Positions 41,197-51,646 of a stretch of 64,000 nt of DNA are shown piece after piece; position 1 is the stretch's first letter, and each line of letters opens with the position of its first letter. Source of the stretch: Pantoea brenneri (lineage in GTDB: Bacteria; Pseudomonadota; Gammaproteobacteria; Enterobacterales; Enterobacteriaceae); contig MIEI01000016.1 in assembly GCA_002095305.1 (NCBI GenBank), forward strand, positions 1 through 64,000. The letters are read 5' to 3'. The notes under the pieces were generated by a model. It was not told the origin of the DNA. It saw nothing but the letters and a program-made list of their open reading frames with translations, and made no database searches. The translations under genes and the position numbers were made by a program.

Positions 41197-43188
41197 TTAT
41201 TTCAACGACTGACGTAAGACGTCGGCATCAACGTCCTGCAGCGTTTCAAGTGCGATAGCGGCTTGCTGACGCAGTGCGGCAATTAACGCTTTACGGCCGC
41301 TCAGCCCCGCCTGCCGGGCCAGTGCAGTCAGCGCATCAGGAGCAGCGATGGCAGCCTCGATCAGCGGTAACGGCTGAGCAGAGACCCCAGCCAGCCGCTG
41401 CAACACCGGCAAACTGGCCTCCAGTGGCCGCTGCGCCCAGGCAAAACCGGCCGCCAGTCGGGCATCCTGCGGCGTGAAACCTGCCTCACGGCACGCAGTG
41501 ATGTCCGGCTCCAGCGCGATATGCTGACGCAGCACCGGCCAGTCACGGGCCAGATGGTGTGCGGCCCGCCGCTGTAACGTCTCACCGGCATCAGAACAGG
41601 CCAGCATCGCCATTGCGGCGTAGCAGCCGCTGCTGGCTTCGCGCTGGCTGCCGATACGCACCAGGGTAAAACCACAGCTGCGCCAGAAAGCCCAAAGAGA
41701 TTCAGTGTAGCCGAAGCTGACAGAAAGATAGTCGTAATCCGCGGCGGCATGACGGGCTGCCGCCACCAGCTGCTGACCGATGCCACGACGACGACTCTCC
41801 GCCGCCACGGCAATGCGGCTGATACGCAGTGAGCGTAACGTTGCCGCTTCAGCGAATCCGGCGTGCGCCGCCAGCGACTGAGCCACCAGATTGCCACGCG
41901 GCCGACGAGTACCGGCCCATACCGCCTCTGCCAGGGCAGGATCAAGCCCGCCCTCTTCCACCAGCCATAACGCGCCCTGCAACGCTAACGCGTTACCCGC
42001 CAGCCACAGCTGCATGCCGGGCGCATCCAGCAGACGGCGTAAATCAAGCGGAGAGGTGCGGTAATGGGCGCTGGTCAGCAGCCGATAGGCCGCCTGCAAC
42101 GCCGTAAAATCGTTGCGCGACGCCCGATGCGGAATGGCTGAGGATGACGGTGCGACGGCAGCAGCATCGTCAAACAGCAGCGCCTGGTTGAGCCAGCGTT
42201 CCAGCGGATCGCTGCGCGACCAGCGGAGTGGTTCATCAAGGGTGAAATAGCGAACCTGCGGCAGTCCGGCGCAAAATTTCAGGATAAAACCGCGTCCGCT
42301 GCCTTCGTAACCCTGCACCGTGGTGGTGAGTAATACCCGGGGAAAACGACTGATCAGCGCCTGCAGCAACGGCGCGGGAATGGCGGCGGCTTCATCAATA
42401 ATCAGCCAGGCAGCGGGCGGCGGCGGCATCAGCGCCAGTAGCGCATCCGGGGCCATAAAATGAAAATGATCGCCGGCAAACGCGGCCAGTACCCCGGTGG
42501 ACGCCCTGGCCGGCGCAGTCACCAGACAGTTTCCCTGCTGGCCCGCCAGCATGCCCGCCAGTGCCGACTTTCCGCGTCCGCGGGCGGCAGTCAGCACCGC
42601 CACGCCTGACGGCAGCGCCAGCAACTGCGCCAGCATCGCCTGCTGCTGTTGCGGTGCCCGACACTGCCACTGTGGCCAGTCTGTATGCGGCGGAAGACGG
42701 CAAGGCTGATGCTGCTGCTCCAGCAGCACTTCTGCATCGTTCAGAATCTGCTGTTGCAGATGCTCAACGAAGCGTGGCGTGGCGATCGGCTCGGCGACGT
42801 CCGCCCAGCGCAGGCTATCAGCATCAGGTTGTTGCAGCCACCGGTCCCAGGGCGGGACCAGCAGCAGCAGCCAGCTACCGGCGGTTAAGGTGCCGGCCAG
42901 CGCGGCGAAGGCTTCAGCATGGAAGCCCTGCCGGGCATCGAAAATCGCATGATGAAATTCGCGTCCCAGCAGGGTGCGCACCGCCCCCGGCACGCAGTGC
43001 GGACCGGGAAACAGTGCGTTGTCGCTTAGCGTCAGCCAGTCACCCGCCAGCGCATCACGCCATGCCGTCGCCCGCATCAGGCACCACGCCGGATCGCCGC
43101 TGATCACCGCCAGCCGTCGAATCCCGGCCTGCTGCATCTGTGCGGTGAGGCGTTGCAGGGTCACTGGTTGCTGGCGAAGGTGTTGCAC
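41197..43188 (-). CDS. tmcA: tRNA(Met) cytidine acetyltransferase TmcA
   Basis: A 663-residue RNA-modifying enzyme that acetylates C34 of elongator tRNA-Met, with ATP and acetyl-CoA. It has an N-terminal domain, a helicase-like module with Walker [13 protein letters not shown] and [14 protein letters not shown], a GNAT domain ([19 protein letters not shown], then [14 protein letters not shown]) and a C-terminal RNA-binding region. The N-terminus is uncertain: GTG at 43188 overlaps the ypfJ end, or GTG at 43164. The C-terminal third is more diverged from E. coli. Confidence 0.92.
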   Translation of the reverse strand: MQHLRQQPVTLQRLTAQMQQAGIRRLAVISGDPAWCLMRATAWRDALAGDWLTLSDNALFPGPHCVPGAVRTLLGREFHHAIFDARQGFHAEAFAALAGTLTAGSWLLLLVPPWDRWLQQPDADSLRWADVAEPIATPRFVEHLQQQILNDAEVLLEQQHQPCRLPPHTDWPQWQCRAPQQQQAMLAQLLALPSGVAVLTAARGRGKSALAGMLAGQQGNCLVTAPARASTGVLAAFAGDHFHFMAPDALLALMPPPPAAWLIIDEAAAIPAPLLQALISRFPRVLLTTTVQGYEGSGRGFILKFCAGLPQVRYFTLDEPLRWSRSDPLERWLNQALLFDDAAAVAPSSSAIPHRASRNDFTALQAAYRLLTSAHYRTSPLDLRRLLDAPGMQLWLAGNALALQGALWLVEEGGLDPALAEAVWAGTRRPRGNLVAQSLAAHAGFAEAATLRSLRISRIAVAAESRRRGIGQQLVAAARHAAADYDYLSVSFGYTESLWAFWRSCGFTLVRIGSQREASSGCYAAMAMLACSDAGETLQRRAAHHLARDWPVLRQHIALEPDITACREAGFTPQDARLAAGFAWAQRPLEASLPVLQRLAGVSAQPLPLIEAAIAAPDALTALARQAGLSGRKALIAALRQQAAIALETLQDVDADVLRQSLK

Positions 43189-44030
43189 TGTCCCGGATTG
43201 CCACCATCAAAGCCGCGCTTGAACCAGCTGTATCGCTGCTGCGAGGTGCCGTGGGTAAAGCTGTCCGGCACTACCCGCCCCTGACTTTTTTGCTGCAGTC
43301 GATCGTCGCCAATCGCCTCAGCGGCATTCAGGGCTTCCTGCAGATCGCCAACCTCAAGGATATTTTCCTGCTGCATATAGTGTCCCCAGACGCCAGCGAA
43401 GCAGTCAGCCTGTAACTCCATTTTGACCGACAGCTGGTTTACCTGAGTCTGGCTGGCACCCTGCTGCATTTCGCGAACTTTCGGTTCGATACCCAACAGT
43501 TTCTGGACGTGATGGCCCACTTCATGCGCAATCACATAGCCCTGGGCAAAGTCACCACCGGCACCGAGTTTGGTTTTCATCTCATCATAAAACGAGAGAT
43601 CGATATAAACCGTCTGATCGGCAGGACAGTAGAACGGCCCCATCACTGACTGGCCGGTACCGCAGCCGGTGCGGGTGGCACCGCGATACATCACCAGCTT
43701 CGGCGCGACATACTGTTTGTTCATCTGCTGGAACAGTTTCCCCCAGGTATCTTCGGTGGTCGCCAGCATCACTTTGGTAAATTTCGCCGCTTCATCCTCA
43801 TTCGGACTGACGCTACGCTGCTGTTGCTGACTGGTCGGTGCCACTTCACCGCCGGTCAGTAAGGCGGTCAGGTCATAGCCATAATAGCCGGCCACCGCCA
43901 CCACAATCAGCAGAACAATCCCGCCTTTGCCGCGCGGCAGACGAATCTGGCGGCCTCCTCCACCAAAACCGGATGATTGATCGCGACGGTCCTCTACATT
44001 GTCGCTTTCGCGACGCCCTTGCCAGCGCAT
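43161..44030 (-). CDS. ypfJ: Neutral zinc metallopeptidase family protein YpfJ
   Basis: A 289-residue protein with one N-terminal membrane span ([22 protein letters not shown], about 37-58) and a periplasmic domain. The zinc motif is HEVGHH ([12 protein letters not shown]), followed by the acceptor glutamate in [15 protein letters not shown]-terminal [18 protein letters not shown] is a family mark. The substrate is unknown. It overlaps the tmcA start, suggesting coupled translation, the same order as in E. coli. Confidence 0.9.
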   Translation of the reverse strand: MRWQGRRESDNVEDRRDQSSGFGGGGRQIRLPRGKGGIVLLIVVAVAGYYGYDLTALLTGGEVAPTSQQQQRSVSPNEDEAAKFTKVMLATTEDTWGKLFQQMNKQYVAPKLVMYRGATRTGCGTGQSVMGPFYCPADQTVYIDLSFYDEMKTKLGAGGDFAQGYVIAHEVGHHVQKLLGIEPKVREMQQGASQTQVNQLSVKMELQADCFAGVWGHYMQQENILEVGDLQEALNAAEAIGDDRLQQKSQGRVVPDSFTHGTSQQRYSWFKRGFDGGNPGQCNTFASNQ

Positions 44031-44112
44031 GCTGTACTCCCTTAGCGGTTTACTCAGATGGCATGATTTTAGTTGTGTGCCGGGGCAATCACCAGCTTTA
44101 TGCCAAAATGAA

Positions 44113-44138
44113 AAAAGGAGAGCCGGGGCTCTCCTTTT
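44113..44138 (-). terminator. Intrinsic terminator after purC
   Basis: A 12-bp dyad with a very short loop and T runs on both strands lies between purC and ypfJ, 19 bases past the purC stop. Confidence 0.85.
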
Positions 44139-44156
44139 TCTGCGGTACGGCGCGAC

Positions 44157-44870
44157 TTAGTCGAGCTTCACGCCCAGTCGCTGGGCAACCGCTTCATAGG
44201 CTTCAACCACGCCACCCAGGCTCTGGCGGAAACGGTCTTTGTCCATTTTATCCAGCGTCTGTTTGTCCCACAGGCGCGCGCCGTCTGGCGAGAACTCATC
44301 GCCCAGCGTCACTTCGCCGTTAAACAGACCAAACTCCAGCTTGAAATCGACCAGAATTAAGCCAGCGTCATCAAACAGCTTGCTCAGCACTTCATTGGCT
44401 TTGAAGGTCAGTTCCTGCATCCGCGCCAGGTTTTCTTTGCTGACCCAGCCAAAGGTTTCGCAGTAGGATTCGTTGACCATCGGGTCATGTTTCGCATCAT
44501 CTTTCAGGAAAAGATCGAACAGCGGTGGATTCAGCACCATCCCCTCTTCCACGCCCAGACGCTTAACCAGTGAACCCGCGGCACGGTTGCGGACGACACA
44601 CTCAACCGGCACCATCTCCAGCTTCTTCACCAGCGCTTCGTTATCAGACAGCAGCGCTTCCATCTGGGTCGGGATACCCGCTTCCTGCAATTTAGTCATG
44701 ATGAAATGGTTAAACTTGTTGTTTACCATTCCTTTGCGATCAAACTGCTCGATTCGGGCGCCGTCACCGGCTGACGTATCGTTGCGGAATTCGAGTATCA
44801 GCAGATCCGGATTGTCGGTGCTGTATACGGTTTTCGCTTTACCGCGATACAACTCAGCTCGCTTTTGCAT
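44157..44870 (-). CDS. purC: SAICAR synthase
   Basis: A 237-residue enzyme of de novo purine synthesis that joins CAIR and aspartate with ATP to make SAICAR. Motifs are [13 protein letters not shown] (ATP site), [25 protein letters not shown] and [11 protein letters not shown]. The start at 44870 matches E. coli length exactly; an upstream start adds 12 residues. A candidate PurR operator lies about 65 bp upstream. bamC ends upstream on the same strand behind a terminator. Confidence 0.96.
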   Translation of the reverse strand: MQKRAELYRGKAKTVYSTDNPDLLILEFRNDTSAGDGARIEQFDRKGMVNNKFNHFIMTKLQEAGIPTQMEALLSDNEALVKKLEMVPVECVVRNRAAGSLVKRLGVEEGMVLNPPLFDLFLKDDAKHDPMVNESYCETFGWVSKENLARMQELTFKANEVLSKLFDDAGLILVDFKLEFGLFNGEVTLGDEFSPDGARLWDKQTLDKMDKDRFRQSLGGVVEAYEAVAQRLGVKLD

Positions 44871-44935
44871 CTTGTTAACTCCAGACTTGAAATAACGGGT
44901 GTTCAACGGCCTGTGCCGCTGCGGCGATTGGCGGG

Positions 44936-44951
44936 ACGCAATCGATTACTT
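44936..44951 (-). promoter_or_regulatory. Candidate PurR operator of purC
   Basis: ACGCAATCGATTACTT matches the PurR consensus ACGCAAACGTTTGCGT at 12 of 16 positions and lies where a purC promoter should be. Binding is inference. Confidence 0.45.
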
Positions 44952-44987
44952 CGCCGCGCGCTATTATGCCAAAAACAAAATAAAAAT

Positions 44988-45004
44988 GCCGGAGAATCTC
45001 CGGC
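44988..45004 (-). terminator. Intrinsic terminator after bamC
   Basis: The 17-base palindrome GCCGGAGAATCTCCGGC is followed on the minus strand by ATTTTTATTTT. It ends the dapA-bamC transcript 12 bases past the bamC stop. Confidence 0.78.
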
Positions 45005-45015
45005 CGTTAATCACT

Positions 45016-46047
45016 TTATTTGTTCAGCGCGCCCTGGAACACCGCCACCAGCGCATCATTTTGCGACTGGGTCAGCACATGCCCTTTCGGATCGATGAAC
45101 TGCAGGCTGGTACGGTTATCAAGATCGCCGACCTGCACTTTGTAATCACCGTTTGGCAATTCCGGATCTTTCGCGCCCACTTCATCCCAGCTGCTGCTGC
45201 CCGGTGATTTATAGGTCACCTTCATGCTGCCGGTTGAACGGGTGGTGTCCGTCACTTCCATGCCGACGCGTTTCATCGCCTCTGGCAGACGCTGCCACGC
45301 CACGTTGTATGGCGTACGCAGGATCAGCAACGGCAAGCCGGTATCATCTGCGCCACTCTGCACATCAATCGCACCATTCACCCGACCTGAAGCGGCGTTT
45401 TCGCTGGCGGTTTCGATCTTATCCAGACCGGTGCTGATGTCGTTGAGCATCTGCGCGGTATAACGCTGGATTTGCGCCGGCGAAGTGATGGTTTTGCCAT
45501 CCTGTTGCAGTTCCAGCAGACGAACCGTCAGCAGCTGCTGATAGCTCTGCGACTGTACGCTGATCTGGTAGCGGCCACGGTACTGCTGGTCTTCATCAGC
45601 CCGGTTCCACTGCACCCAGTCAGTGGTCAGCTGCTGTCCCGCGTCATTGCGTGAAGCAATCGGGAATTTGTAAGACTGCACCACATTAACCACCTGCGAC
45701 CAGACGGAGCCACGGCTGTTCTCAATCATCAGCGCGCCGGTATTATTGCTGTATTGCGCGCGCGTACCGTTCAGCAGCGCCAGTGGCTGGGCCGGTGGAC
45801 GGATATCGAGCTGCTTGCCGGTCGGCGCCTGACTGCTGGTGCGCGGCACGTCAAAATCACCACGCTGAACCGGCAGGATCATTCCGGCAGGGGCTTTCAG
45901 TTCATGTAATTCGCTGGCTTGCAGGTAAGATTCATCACCGCTGACCTGGCGCTTATAGCGCTGGTCGCTCGAACAGGCCGACAACAGCATCAGGGTGGAA
46001 AGCCCCACCACGGTAGCTACCGTTGACCGCTTTACTGAGTAATTCAT
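45016..46047 (-). CDS. bamC: Outer membrane assembly lipoprotein BamC
   Basis: A 343-residue lipoprotein of the BAM complex that inserts beta-barrel proteins. The signal peptide ends with lipobox LLSAC (Cys about 25). An unstructured N-terminal segment that binds BamD follows (about 26-95), then two helix-grip domains. Length is one residue from E. coli. It lies directly after dapA with a 14-bp gap, so the two are cotranscribed. Confidence 0.95.
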   Translation of the reverse strand: MNYSVKRSTVATVVGLSTLMLLSACSSDQRYKRQVSGDESYLQASELHELKAPAGMILPVQRGDFDVPRTSSQAPTGKQLDIRPPAQPLALLNGTRAQYSNNTGALMIENSRGSVWSQVVNVVQSYKFPIASRNDAGQQLTTDWVQWNRADEDQQYRGRYQISVQSQSYQQLLTVRLLELQQDGKTITSPAQIQRYTAQMLNDISTGLDKIETASENAASGRVNGAIDVQSGADDTGLPLLILRTPYNVAWQRLPEAMKRVGMEVTDTTRSTGSMKVTYKSPGSSSWDEVGAKDPELPNGDYKVQVGDLDNRTSLQFIDPKGHVLTQSQNDALVAVFQGALNK

Positions 46048-46061
46048 TCAAACTCCCTAAA

Positions 46062-46940
46062 TTATCGCAAACCCGCTTTCACCAGCGCCTGCTCCACTTT
46101 CGGCTGGCCGGCTGCAGTCAGTGGCGTCATTGGCAGACGCAGCGTGTCGTTAGCGATTAATCCTAGCTGTTTCGCAGCCCATTTTACCGGGATAGGATTG
46201 GGTTCACAGAAAAGCGTCTGGTGCAGATGCATCAGACGCTGATTCAGGCGGCGAGCCTCGACGAAATTGCCCTGCTGCGCCAGTGTGCACAGCTCGGCCA
46301 TTTCGCGCGCGGCCACGTTCGCAGTCACCGAAATGACGCCTTTGCCGCCCAGTTGCATAAAGTCCAGTGCGGTAGCGTCGTCGCCACTCACCAGAATGAA
46401 CTCTTCATTAACCAGCTCTTGGATCTGACTAACCCGCGATAAGTTCCCGGTTGCCTCTTTGATTCCGATAATATTTTTTATTTCAGCCAGACGGGCAACG
46501 GTTTCCGGCAGCATGTCACAACCGGTGCGCGAGGGTACGTTATACAGCATTTGCGGCAGGCTGGTGCTGTCGGCGATGGCTTTAAAGTGCTGGAACAATC
46601 CTTCCTGCGTCGGACGGTTATAATACGGCGTGACGGTCAGGCAGCCGACAACGCCGGAGTGTTCGAAACGTTTAGTCAGAGAGATGCCTTCTGCGGTGGC
46701 ATTCGCCCCGGTTCCGGCGATCACCGGGATCCGGCCATCGGCCAGCTCCAGGGTCAGCATCACCACATCGCCGTGTTCTTCATGGCTCAGCGTGGCCGAT
46801 TCGCCTGTGGTGCCGACGGAAACAATCGCCGCGGTGCCGCTGGCGACATGATAATCAATCAGTTTTTTCAGACTCGCACGGCAGACATTACCTTTGTCAT
46901 CCATTGGCGTAACGAGTGCAACAATACTTCCCGTAAACAT
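46062..46940 (-). CDS. dapA: 4-hydroxy-tetrahydrodipicolinate synthase
   Basis: A 292-residue TIM-barrel aldolase, the first committed step to diaminopimelate and lysine, condensing pyruvate with aspartate semialdehyde. The Schiff-base lysine is Lys161 in GIKEATGNL, with Tyr133 in [13 protein letters not shown] and the [11 protein letters not shown] substrate motif. The start at 46940 gives [13 protein letters not shown] as in E. coli; an upstream start adds six residues. It is divergent from gcvR. Confidence 0.96.
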   Translation of the reverse strand: MFTGSIVALVTPMDDKGNVCRASLKKLIDYHVASGTAAIVSVGTTGESATLSHEEHGDVVMLTLELADGRIPVIAGTGANATAEGISLTKRFEHSGVVGCLTVTPYYNRPTQEGLFQHFKAIADSTSLPQMLYNVPSRTGCDMLPETVARLAEIKNIIGIKEATGNLSRVSQIQELVNEEFILVSGDDATALDFMQLGGKGVISVTANVAAREMAELCTLAQQGNFVEARRLNQRLMHLHQTLFCEPNPIPVKWAAKQLGLIANDTLRLPMTPLTAAGQPKVEQALVKAGLR

Positions 46941-47083
46941 TGGCGATCCCCTCGACAAACAAGTGCTTCATGGTACGTTTTACACTTAGGGAAAAGCAAG
47001 CAAGCCACGCTATTCCCGCGCTTGTCAGCAGTTTTTTTTATGTTTACCTTATGGTTATTAGCGAATGCACAGGAAAAGCCATT

Positions 47084-47665
47084 TTGCCGCAATCTCAGCC
47101 CCATCATCTGGTGATCACCGCGCTCGGTGTTGACCGTCCGGGTATCGTCAATACTATCACCCGACACGTCAGCAGCTGCGGTTGCAATATCGAAGATAGC
47201 CGTCTCGCCATGCTTGGGGATGAGTTCACCTTTATCATGCTGCTATCCGGTAGCTGGAACGCCATTACGCTGATTGAATCCACTCTGCCGCTGAAAGGTG
47301 CCGAACTGGAACTGCTGATCGTCATGAAGCGCACCAATGCCCGTCAGCGTCCGCCGATGCCGGATACCGCGTTTATTCAGGTTGAGGTGGCGGATTCGCC
47401 GCACATCATTGAGCGCTTTACCGATCTGATCGATAAACATCAGATGAACGTTGCCGAACTGGTGTCACGAATTACGCCGGGGCAACACGATTTACCCCCA
47501 ACGCTCTATATTCAAATGACGGCCCACAGTCCAACGCGTACCGAAGGCACGTCGTTTGAGCAGGCTTTTAATACGCTGTGTCAGGAGCTGAATGCCCAGG
47601 GTTCGCTGCGTCTTTACAGCGCGTCGGATGCCGACAGCAGTGAAGCCGTCAGCCCGGCACGCTAA
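47084..47665 (+). CDS. gcvR: Glycine cleavage system transcriptional repressor GcvR
   Basis: A protein of about 193 residues with two ACT domains (HHLVITALGVDRPGIVNTI at the first, VEVADSPHIIERFTDLI at the second). GcvR binds glycine and holds the activator GcvA in a repressing complex. I choose the TTG at 47084 because AGGAAAA lies just upstream and the length matches E. coli (190); the alternative ATG at 47051 has no ribosome site. The reading frame is open farther upstream but without similarity. It is divergent from dapA. Confidence 0.88.
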   Translation: MPQSQPHHLVITALGVDRPGIVNTITRHVSSCGCNIEDSRLAMLGDEFTFIMLLSGSWNAITLIESTLPLKGAELELLIVMKRTNARQRPPMPDTAFIQVEVADSPHIIERFTDLIDKHQMNVAELVSRITPGQHDLPPTLYIQMTAHSPTRTEGTSFEQAFNTLCQELNAQGSLRLYSASDADSSEAVSPAR

Positions 47666-47824
47666 CGGCGCAGGTCACAATACCGGAGCTATTTCTCCAC
47701 ATTACTGTCACCGAAACGTGCCCGGCTATGTGGTGAAATACCCCCTGATGGTAATTTTCCGTTTGGCAGTTTCCGGCCGGATGGTGTATTACCGACAGCC
47801 TGAATAAAAAAATGGAGAGATGTG

Positions 47825-48292
47825 ATGAATCCACTGAAAGCCGGTGATACCGCACCGAAATTTAGCTTGCCCGATCAGGACGGCGAACAGGTTAATTTGA
47901 CCGACTTCCAGGGACAGCGCGTTCTGGTGTATTTCTATCCGAAGGCGATGACGCCTGGCTGCACCGTCCAGGCGTGTGGTCTGCGTGACAATATGGATGA
48001 GTTGAAAAAAGCGGGTGTCGAGGTGCTGGGCATCAGCACTGACAAACCGCAAAAACTGTCACGCTTTGTCGAAAAAGAGCTGCTGAATTTCACCCTGCTG
48101 TCGGATGAAGATCATGAGGTCTGTAAGGCATTTGGCGTCTGGGGTGAAAAGACCTTTATGGGTAAAACCTATGACGGCATCCATCGCATCAGCTTCCTGC
48201 TGGATGCGGATGGCAAGGTGGAAAAGGTATTCGATAACTTCAAAACCTCAAATCACCACGACATCGTGCTGGATTACGTTAAGTCCGCCTGA
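47825..48292 (+). CDS. bcp: Thioredoxin-dependent peroxiredoxin Bcp
   Basis: A 155-residue peroxiredoxin that reduces hydrogen and organic peroxides. The peroxidatic cysteine is Cys46 in PKAMTPGCTVQACGL, with the resolving Cys51 in the same helix (atypical 2-Cys). TDFQGQRVLVYFYP precedes it. The start is the ATG at 47825 behind GGAGA, after an in-frame GTG. It lies 160 bp after gcvR; in that gap I see no gene. Confidence 0.95.
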   Translation: MNPLKAGDTAPKFSLPDQDGEQVNLTDFQGQRVLVYFYPKAMTPGCTVQACGLRDNMDELKKAGVEVLGISTDKPQKLSRFVEKELLNFTLLSDEDHEVCKAFGVWGEKTFMGKTYDGIHRISFLLDADGKVEKVFDNFKTSNHHDIVLDYVKSA

Positions 48293-48300
48293 TGTCTGTC

Positions 48301-48327
48301 GGGCGCGGCAGTTTACTCGCCGCGCCC
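48301..48327. terminator. Bidirectional terminator between bcp and perM
   Basis: A perfect 9-bp stem GGGCGCGGC with GCCGCGCCC and a 9-base loop lies between two convergent genes. T tracts are short. Confidence 0.65.
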
Positions 48328-48333
48328 GGCTTA

Positions 48334-49392
48334 TTACGCCGTCCGGTGCTCGTCCGGCCAGGCATGCACCACCGCTTTGACCAGCGTCGCCAGTGGAATG
48401 GCAAAGAACACGCCCCAGAATCCCCATAGCCCGCCAAAAATCACCACCGATAAGATAATCACCAGTGGATGCAGATTAACCGCTTCTGAGAACAGAATCG
48501 GCACCAGAATGTTGCCATCCAGCGCCTGAATCACCAGATAGACGATAAACATGGTCCAGAATTCGCTGCCCATCCCCCACTGAAACAGTCCTACGCAGAT
48601 TACCGGCACGGTAACCAGCATCGCGCCGATATAGGGAATTAACACCGAAATCCCCACCAGTACCGCCAGCAGGAGCGCATAGTTGAGGCCGAGAAACAGG
48701 AAGGCCAGCCAGCTGGCGATGCCGACCACCACCATCTCCAGCACCTTGCCGCGAATATAGTTGGTGATCTGCTGATTCATCTCCAGCCACACTACCCCAG
48801 CCAGACCGCGATTGCGTGGCAACACCCGGCGCACCGCGTTCAGCATCTGTTCTTTATCCTTTAACAGGAAGAACACCATCAGCGGCACCAGTACCAGATA
48901 GATCATCAGCGTCATCAGGCCGACCAGCGACGCCAGAGAGTAGCGGACCAGCGAATCGCCGACGCCGCTCAGCCGGCTACGCAGGTTCTCCGCAATCAGA
49001 TCGATGATGCCGGCATCCATCAGCGCCGGAAAACGCTTCGGCAGCCCGGCGGAAAACAGGTAGAGCTTGTTGAGCATGTTGGGCAGGTCGCGGGTCAGAT
49101 TGATGCCCTGTTGCCAGGCGACCGGCGCCACAATCAGCACCATCACCAGCAGAATACCGGCGAACAGCACCAGCACAATTGAGGTGGCCCAGCTTCGGCT
49201 GCAGCCAACGCGCTGCAGTCGCGCCGTTGGCCATTCCAGCAGATAGGCCAGCACCACGGCCAGCAGCAGCGGAGCCAGCAGATCGCTTAAGAAAAACAGG
49301 ATGCAGAAGCCCGCCAGCAGGATCACCAGCAGGGCAATAGCCTGCGGATCGCTGAAGCGGCGTTTGTACCATTGAAATAATAAAGCCAGCAT
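48334..49392 (-). CDS. perM: AI-2E family permease PerM
   Basis: A 353-residue membrane protein of the AI-2E transporter (UPF0118) family with about eight spans. AYLLEWPTARLQ near residue 50, the TKE-type central loop and IPYIGAMLVTVP are family marks. Its transported compound is not established. The start at 49392 gives the same length as E. coli PerM and follows GGAAG; an in-frame start at 49497 would add 35 residues that run into the cyclase gene. It ends at a hairpin facing bcp. Confidence 0.9.
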   Translation of the reverse strand: MLALLFQWYKRRFSDPQAIALLVILLAGFCILFFLSDLLAPLLLAVVLAYLLEWPTARLQRVGCSRSWATSIVLVLFAGILLVMVLIVAPVAWQQGINLTRDLPNMLNKLYLFSAGLPKRFPALMDAGIIDLIAENLRSRLSGVGDSLVRYSLASLVGLMTLMIYLVLVPLMVFFLLKDKEQMLNAVRRVLPRNRGLAGVVWLEMNQQITNYIRGKVLEMVVVGIASWLAFLFLGLNYALLLAVLVGISVLIPYIGAMLVTVPVICVGLFQWGMGSEFWTMFIVYLVIQALDGNILVPILFSEAVNLHPLVIILSVVIFGGLWGFWGVFFAIPLATLVKAVVHAWPDEHRTA

Positions 49393-49477
49393 AACTTCCG
49401 ATCCAATACAGCAAAAAAGGAGGACGATTGTACCTGATATAAGCAGCCTGAAAAGGGCGTTGCCTGCTGGCGCGCGG

Positions 49478-51046
49478 TTAGCTGACGGGTGCCGCAATCA
49501 CACAGTTACGTCCGCTGTTTTTCGCCTGATACAGCGCGGCATCCGCCTGCTTTAAGCTGGCTTCCAGCGACACATCCTGCTGACCGTTCCATGCCGAGAC
49601 GCCAATTGATAAGGTGATGCGGCCAACGTCGGTAAGCCAGGCTTCGGCAATCCCGAGCCGTACCCGCTCCGCAATGATCAACGCCTCTTCCAGCGGGGTG
49701 CCCGGCAGCAGCATCAGGAACTCCTCTCCGCCGTTGCGGCAAACCACGTCGGACTGGCGCGCGCTGGCCCGCAGGGTACTCGCCACCTGCTGGATCACCC
49801 GATCGCCGACGTCGTGTCCCCAGCTATCGTTGACGTTTTTAAAGTGATCGATATCCAGCGCCAGCACCGAAAACGGCTGGCGCAGCGTCTGGTAATAGTC
49901 CAGCACCGCGTTGAGGCCGCGACGGTTCAGCAACTGGGTCAGCGGATCGGTTTGCGCTTCCGAGTTGAGTCGGCCAATTTTGTCCTGCACCAGACCAATG
50001 CCGGTCAGTAGTGCGCGTTTGACCTGAGCGGCCTCAAAATACCAGGCGCTGATGCCGCCAATCTCCATTGACACACCCTGTGCATCCATCCGGCTGGCTT
50101 TACGGGCCAGTTGCCACAGCGGCAGCGCAATCAGCCGGGCCAGCACCACCGCCACCAGCAGCGTCAGCAGCGCAAACGGCACGGAATTTTTCAACACCTT
50201 GAGCAACAGGCCGGAGAGCGGTTTCAGCGTGACGTTAATCGGCTTGAGCGCCACCACCATCCAGCCGGTGGTCGGCACCACGGCATACCCCGCCAGCTGC
50301 TTAACCTCACCCGACTGCGAGAGCATTAGCGAGCCATTGCTTTGATCCTCACGCGGCCCGATGATGGCGGGCAGCATTTTGCCAATCAGCTGGCGATTCT
50401 GGTGATAGAGCACCTGATTATTGCTGTCGAGCACGTAGACGCTGGTGCCATCGCGATAAAACTGCTCGCCCAGCAGCGCATTCAGAATGCTCTTTTTCTT
50501 CAGATAGATGGTGCCGCCGACATAGCCCAGATAGTCGCCTTCGTGGCTCCAGATTGGCCAGGAGACAAATACCAGTAAGTTGTTCGCTGCAGAAAGAGTG
50601 GGTTTACTGATGATCGGCTGGCGCATCTCCAGCGCTTCGCGTGATGCTTCGCTGGTCAGATGCATCCCTTTCAGCGTCAGCGACTCCGGCGAGATGGCCT
50701 TTACTATCCCCTGCTCATCCACCACTGCTACCGAGTTAAAACTGGTGGTCTGCTCGCGCAGGCGGTTGACTTCGTTTTGCAGCAGCGTCTCGTTATTAAA
50801 ATTATCACTGAGTTGGTTAGCGCTGTAATGCAACTGTGACTGCGCCAGCTGGAAGAAAATCTCGCTGGTGGAGGCCAGTTTAGCGGCATAAGCGCGATTA
50901 GCCTCAAGGGTACTTTCAATCAGTACCTGACGCTGTACCCGCCAGGTCGCGTAGAGCGTATTGGCAAGCGTAATAACGATGCTGACCATAACCAGCAGTG
51001 CGATTAGATTGCGTAGATCGGTTTTGGGCCGAAAACGCCTTAGCAT
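49478..51046 (-). CDS. Membrane diguanylate cyclase, dCache-GGDEF
   Basis: A 522-residue protein making cyclic di-GMP. A first membrane span (about 13-35) and a second (about 285-310) enclose a periplasmic dCache sensor of about 245 residues. Then a linker and the GGDEF domain (DPLTQLLNRRGLNAVLDYYQ). The active site reads GGEEF at 439-443, a functional variant. An intact inhibitory site RQSD lies five residues before it, so feedback inhibition by product is expected. The ligand is unknown. It lies beside perM but has no E. coli counterpart at this locus that I recall. Confidence 0.88.
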   Translation of the reverse strand: MLRRFRPKTDLRNLIALLVMVSIVITLANTLYATWRVQRQVLIESTLEANRAYAAKLASTSEIFFQLAQSQLHYSANQLSDNFNNETLLQNEVNRLREQTTSFNSVAVVDEQGIVKAISPESLTLKGMHLTSEASREALEMRQPIISKPTLSAANNLLVFVSWPIWSHEGDYLGYVGGTIYLKKKSILNALLGEQFYRDGTSVYVLDSNNQVLYHQNRQLIGKMLPAIIGPREDQSNGSLMLSQSGEVKQLAGYAVVPTTGWMVVALKPINVTLKPLSGLLLKVLKNSVPFALLTLLVAVVLARLIALPLWQLARKASRMDAQGVSMEIGGISAWYFEAAQVKRALLTGIGLVQDKIGRLNSEAQTDPLTQLLNRRGLNAVLDYYQTLRQPFSVLALDIDHFKNVNDSWGHDVGDRVIQQVASTLRASARQSDVVCRNGGEEFLMLLPGTPLEEALIIAERVRLGIAEAWLTDVGRITLSIGVSAWNGQQDVSLEASLKQADAALYQAKNSGRNCVIAAPVS

Positions 51047-51210
51047 GGCGTTGCCGCCGCAGGAGAAAAAATCATGTCTTACGTGCCCGATTATTGTTTT
51101 TAGCGTGTGCCGGTTACCCTGGTGATTCCGGGCGTAAGTCTACACCCTGGCGGAGGATTTGAGCAGGTTTAAGGCCGCCGACAGTGGACTAAATTCAAAT
51201 TTACCTGGCC

Positions 51211-51498
51211 CTAATCGATTAATTCCTGCTGATTATAAAACGGCCACAACCCAGAAATGCGGTCAATGGCGTACTGATGCGGCACCATCCGCTGCCCCGG
51301 CTGCCAGCGCTGCAGCAGAAATCGGGGTGGTTCCAGCACGAAGTGGGCCGGGTCGTCAGGTTGCAGGTCCAGCACCACCTGATGTGATACGCCGGCCAGC
51401 TGCTCTATCGCCTGTAATTGCCGGGCAATACCGGATGAAGCAGCGAAGGCAGCAACCTCCACAACGTGGTGAGGTACTGAGTCGTAACTGACGGACAA
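51211..51498 (-). CDS. Unrecognised small ORF
   Basis: A frame of 95 residues from a TTG at 51498, open upstream to 51561. It is amino-acid-like in composition (SVSYDSVPHHVVEVAAFAA, then GIARQLQAIEQLAGVSHQVV, then QYAIDRISGLWPFYN). The beta-helix-beta pattern of the first half recalls ferredoxin-like small domains, but I recognise no family. There is no good ribosome site or ATG, and the frame abuts a LacI relic, so it may be a fragment of a larger lost gene. Treat as hypothetical. Confidence 0.35.
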   Translation of the reverse strand: MSVSYDSVPHHVVEVAAFAASSGIARQLQAIEQLAGVSHQVVLDLQPDDPAHFVLEPPRFLLQRWQPGQRMVPHQYAIDRISGLWPFYNQQELID

Positions 51499-51520
51499 TA
51501 TGATGCGGGCGTAATCCGGG

Positions 51521-51646
51521 TTACGCTGAGGCGGCCAGCCCCTTGTGCAGCGTGTCGGGGTTCAGCAGAGGAGGAGCAGAAAAGGCGCGTGCGGCGGTGT
51601 CGCGCGAAACGCCCGCCAGCGTGGCTACACGGCGTAAATCGGTCAT
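51521..51646 (-). pseudogene. Relic of a LacI-family regulator (N-terminal HTH only)
   Basis: A 41-residue frame starting ATG at 51646 (ribosome site GAGGG) reads LRRVATLAGVSRDTAARAF, then LLNPDTLHKGLAASA, and stops. This is the DNA-binding helix-turn-helix of a LacI-type repressor with altered hinge. The effector domain of about 270 residues is absent. After a frame change the sequence RNPDYAR resembles the hinge that usually follows, suggesting a decayed gene. Confidence 0.55.

Noticed and set aside
42561-43103. Ala/Pro-rich frame antisense to tmcA
   Set aside because: Low-complexity composition from GC-rich complement; tmcA on the other strand is certain.
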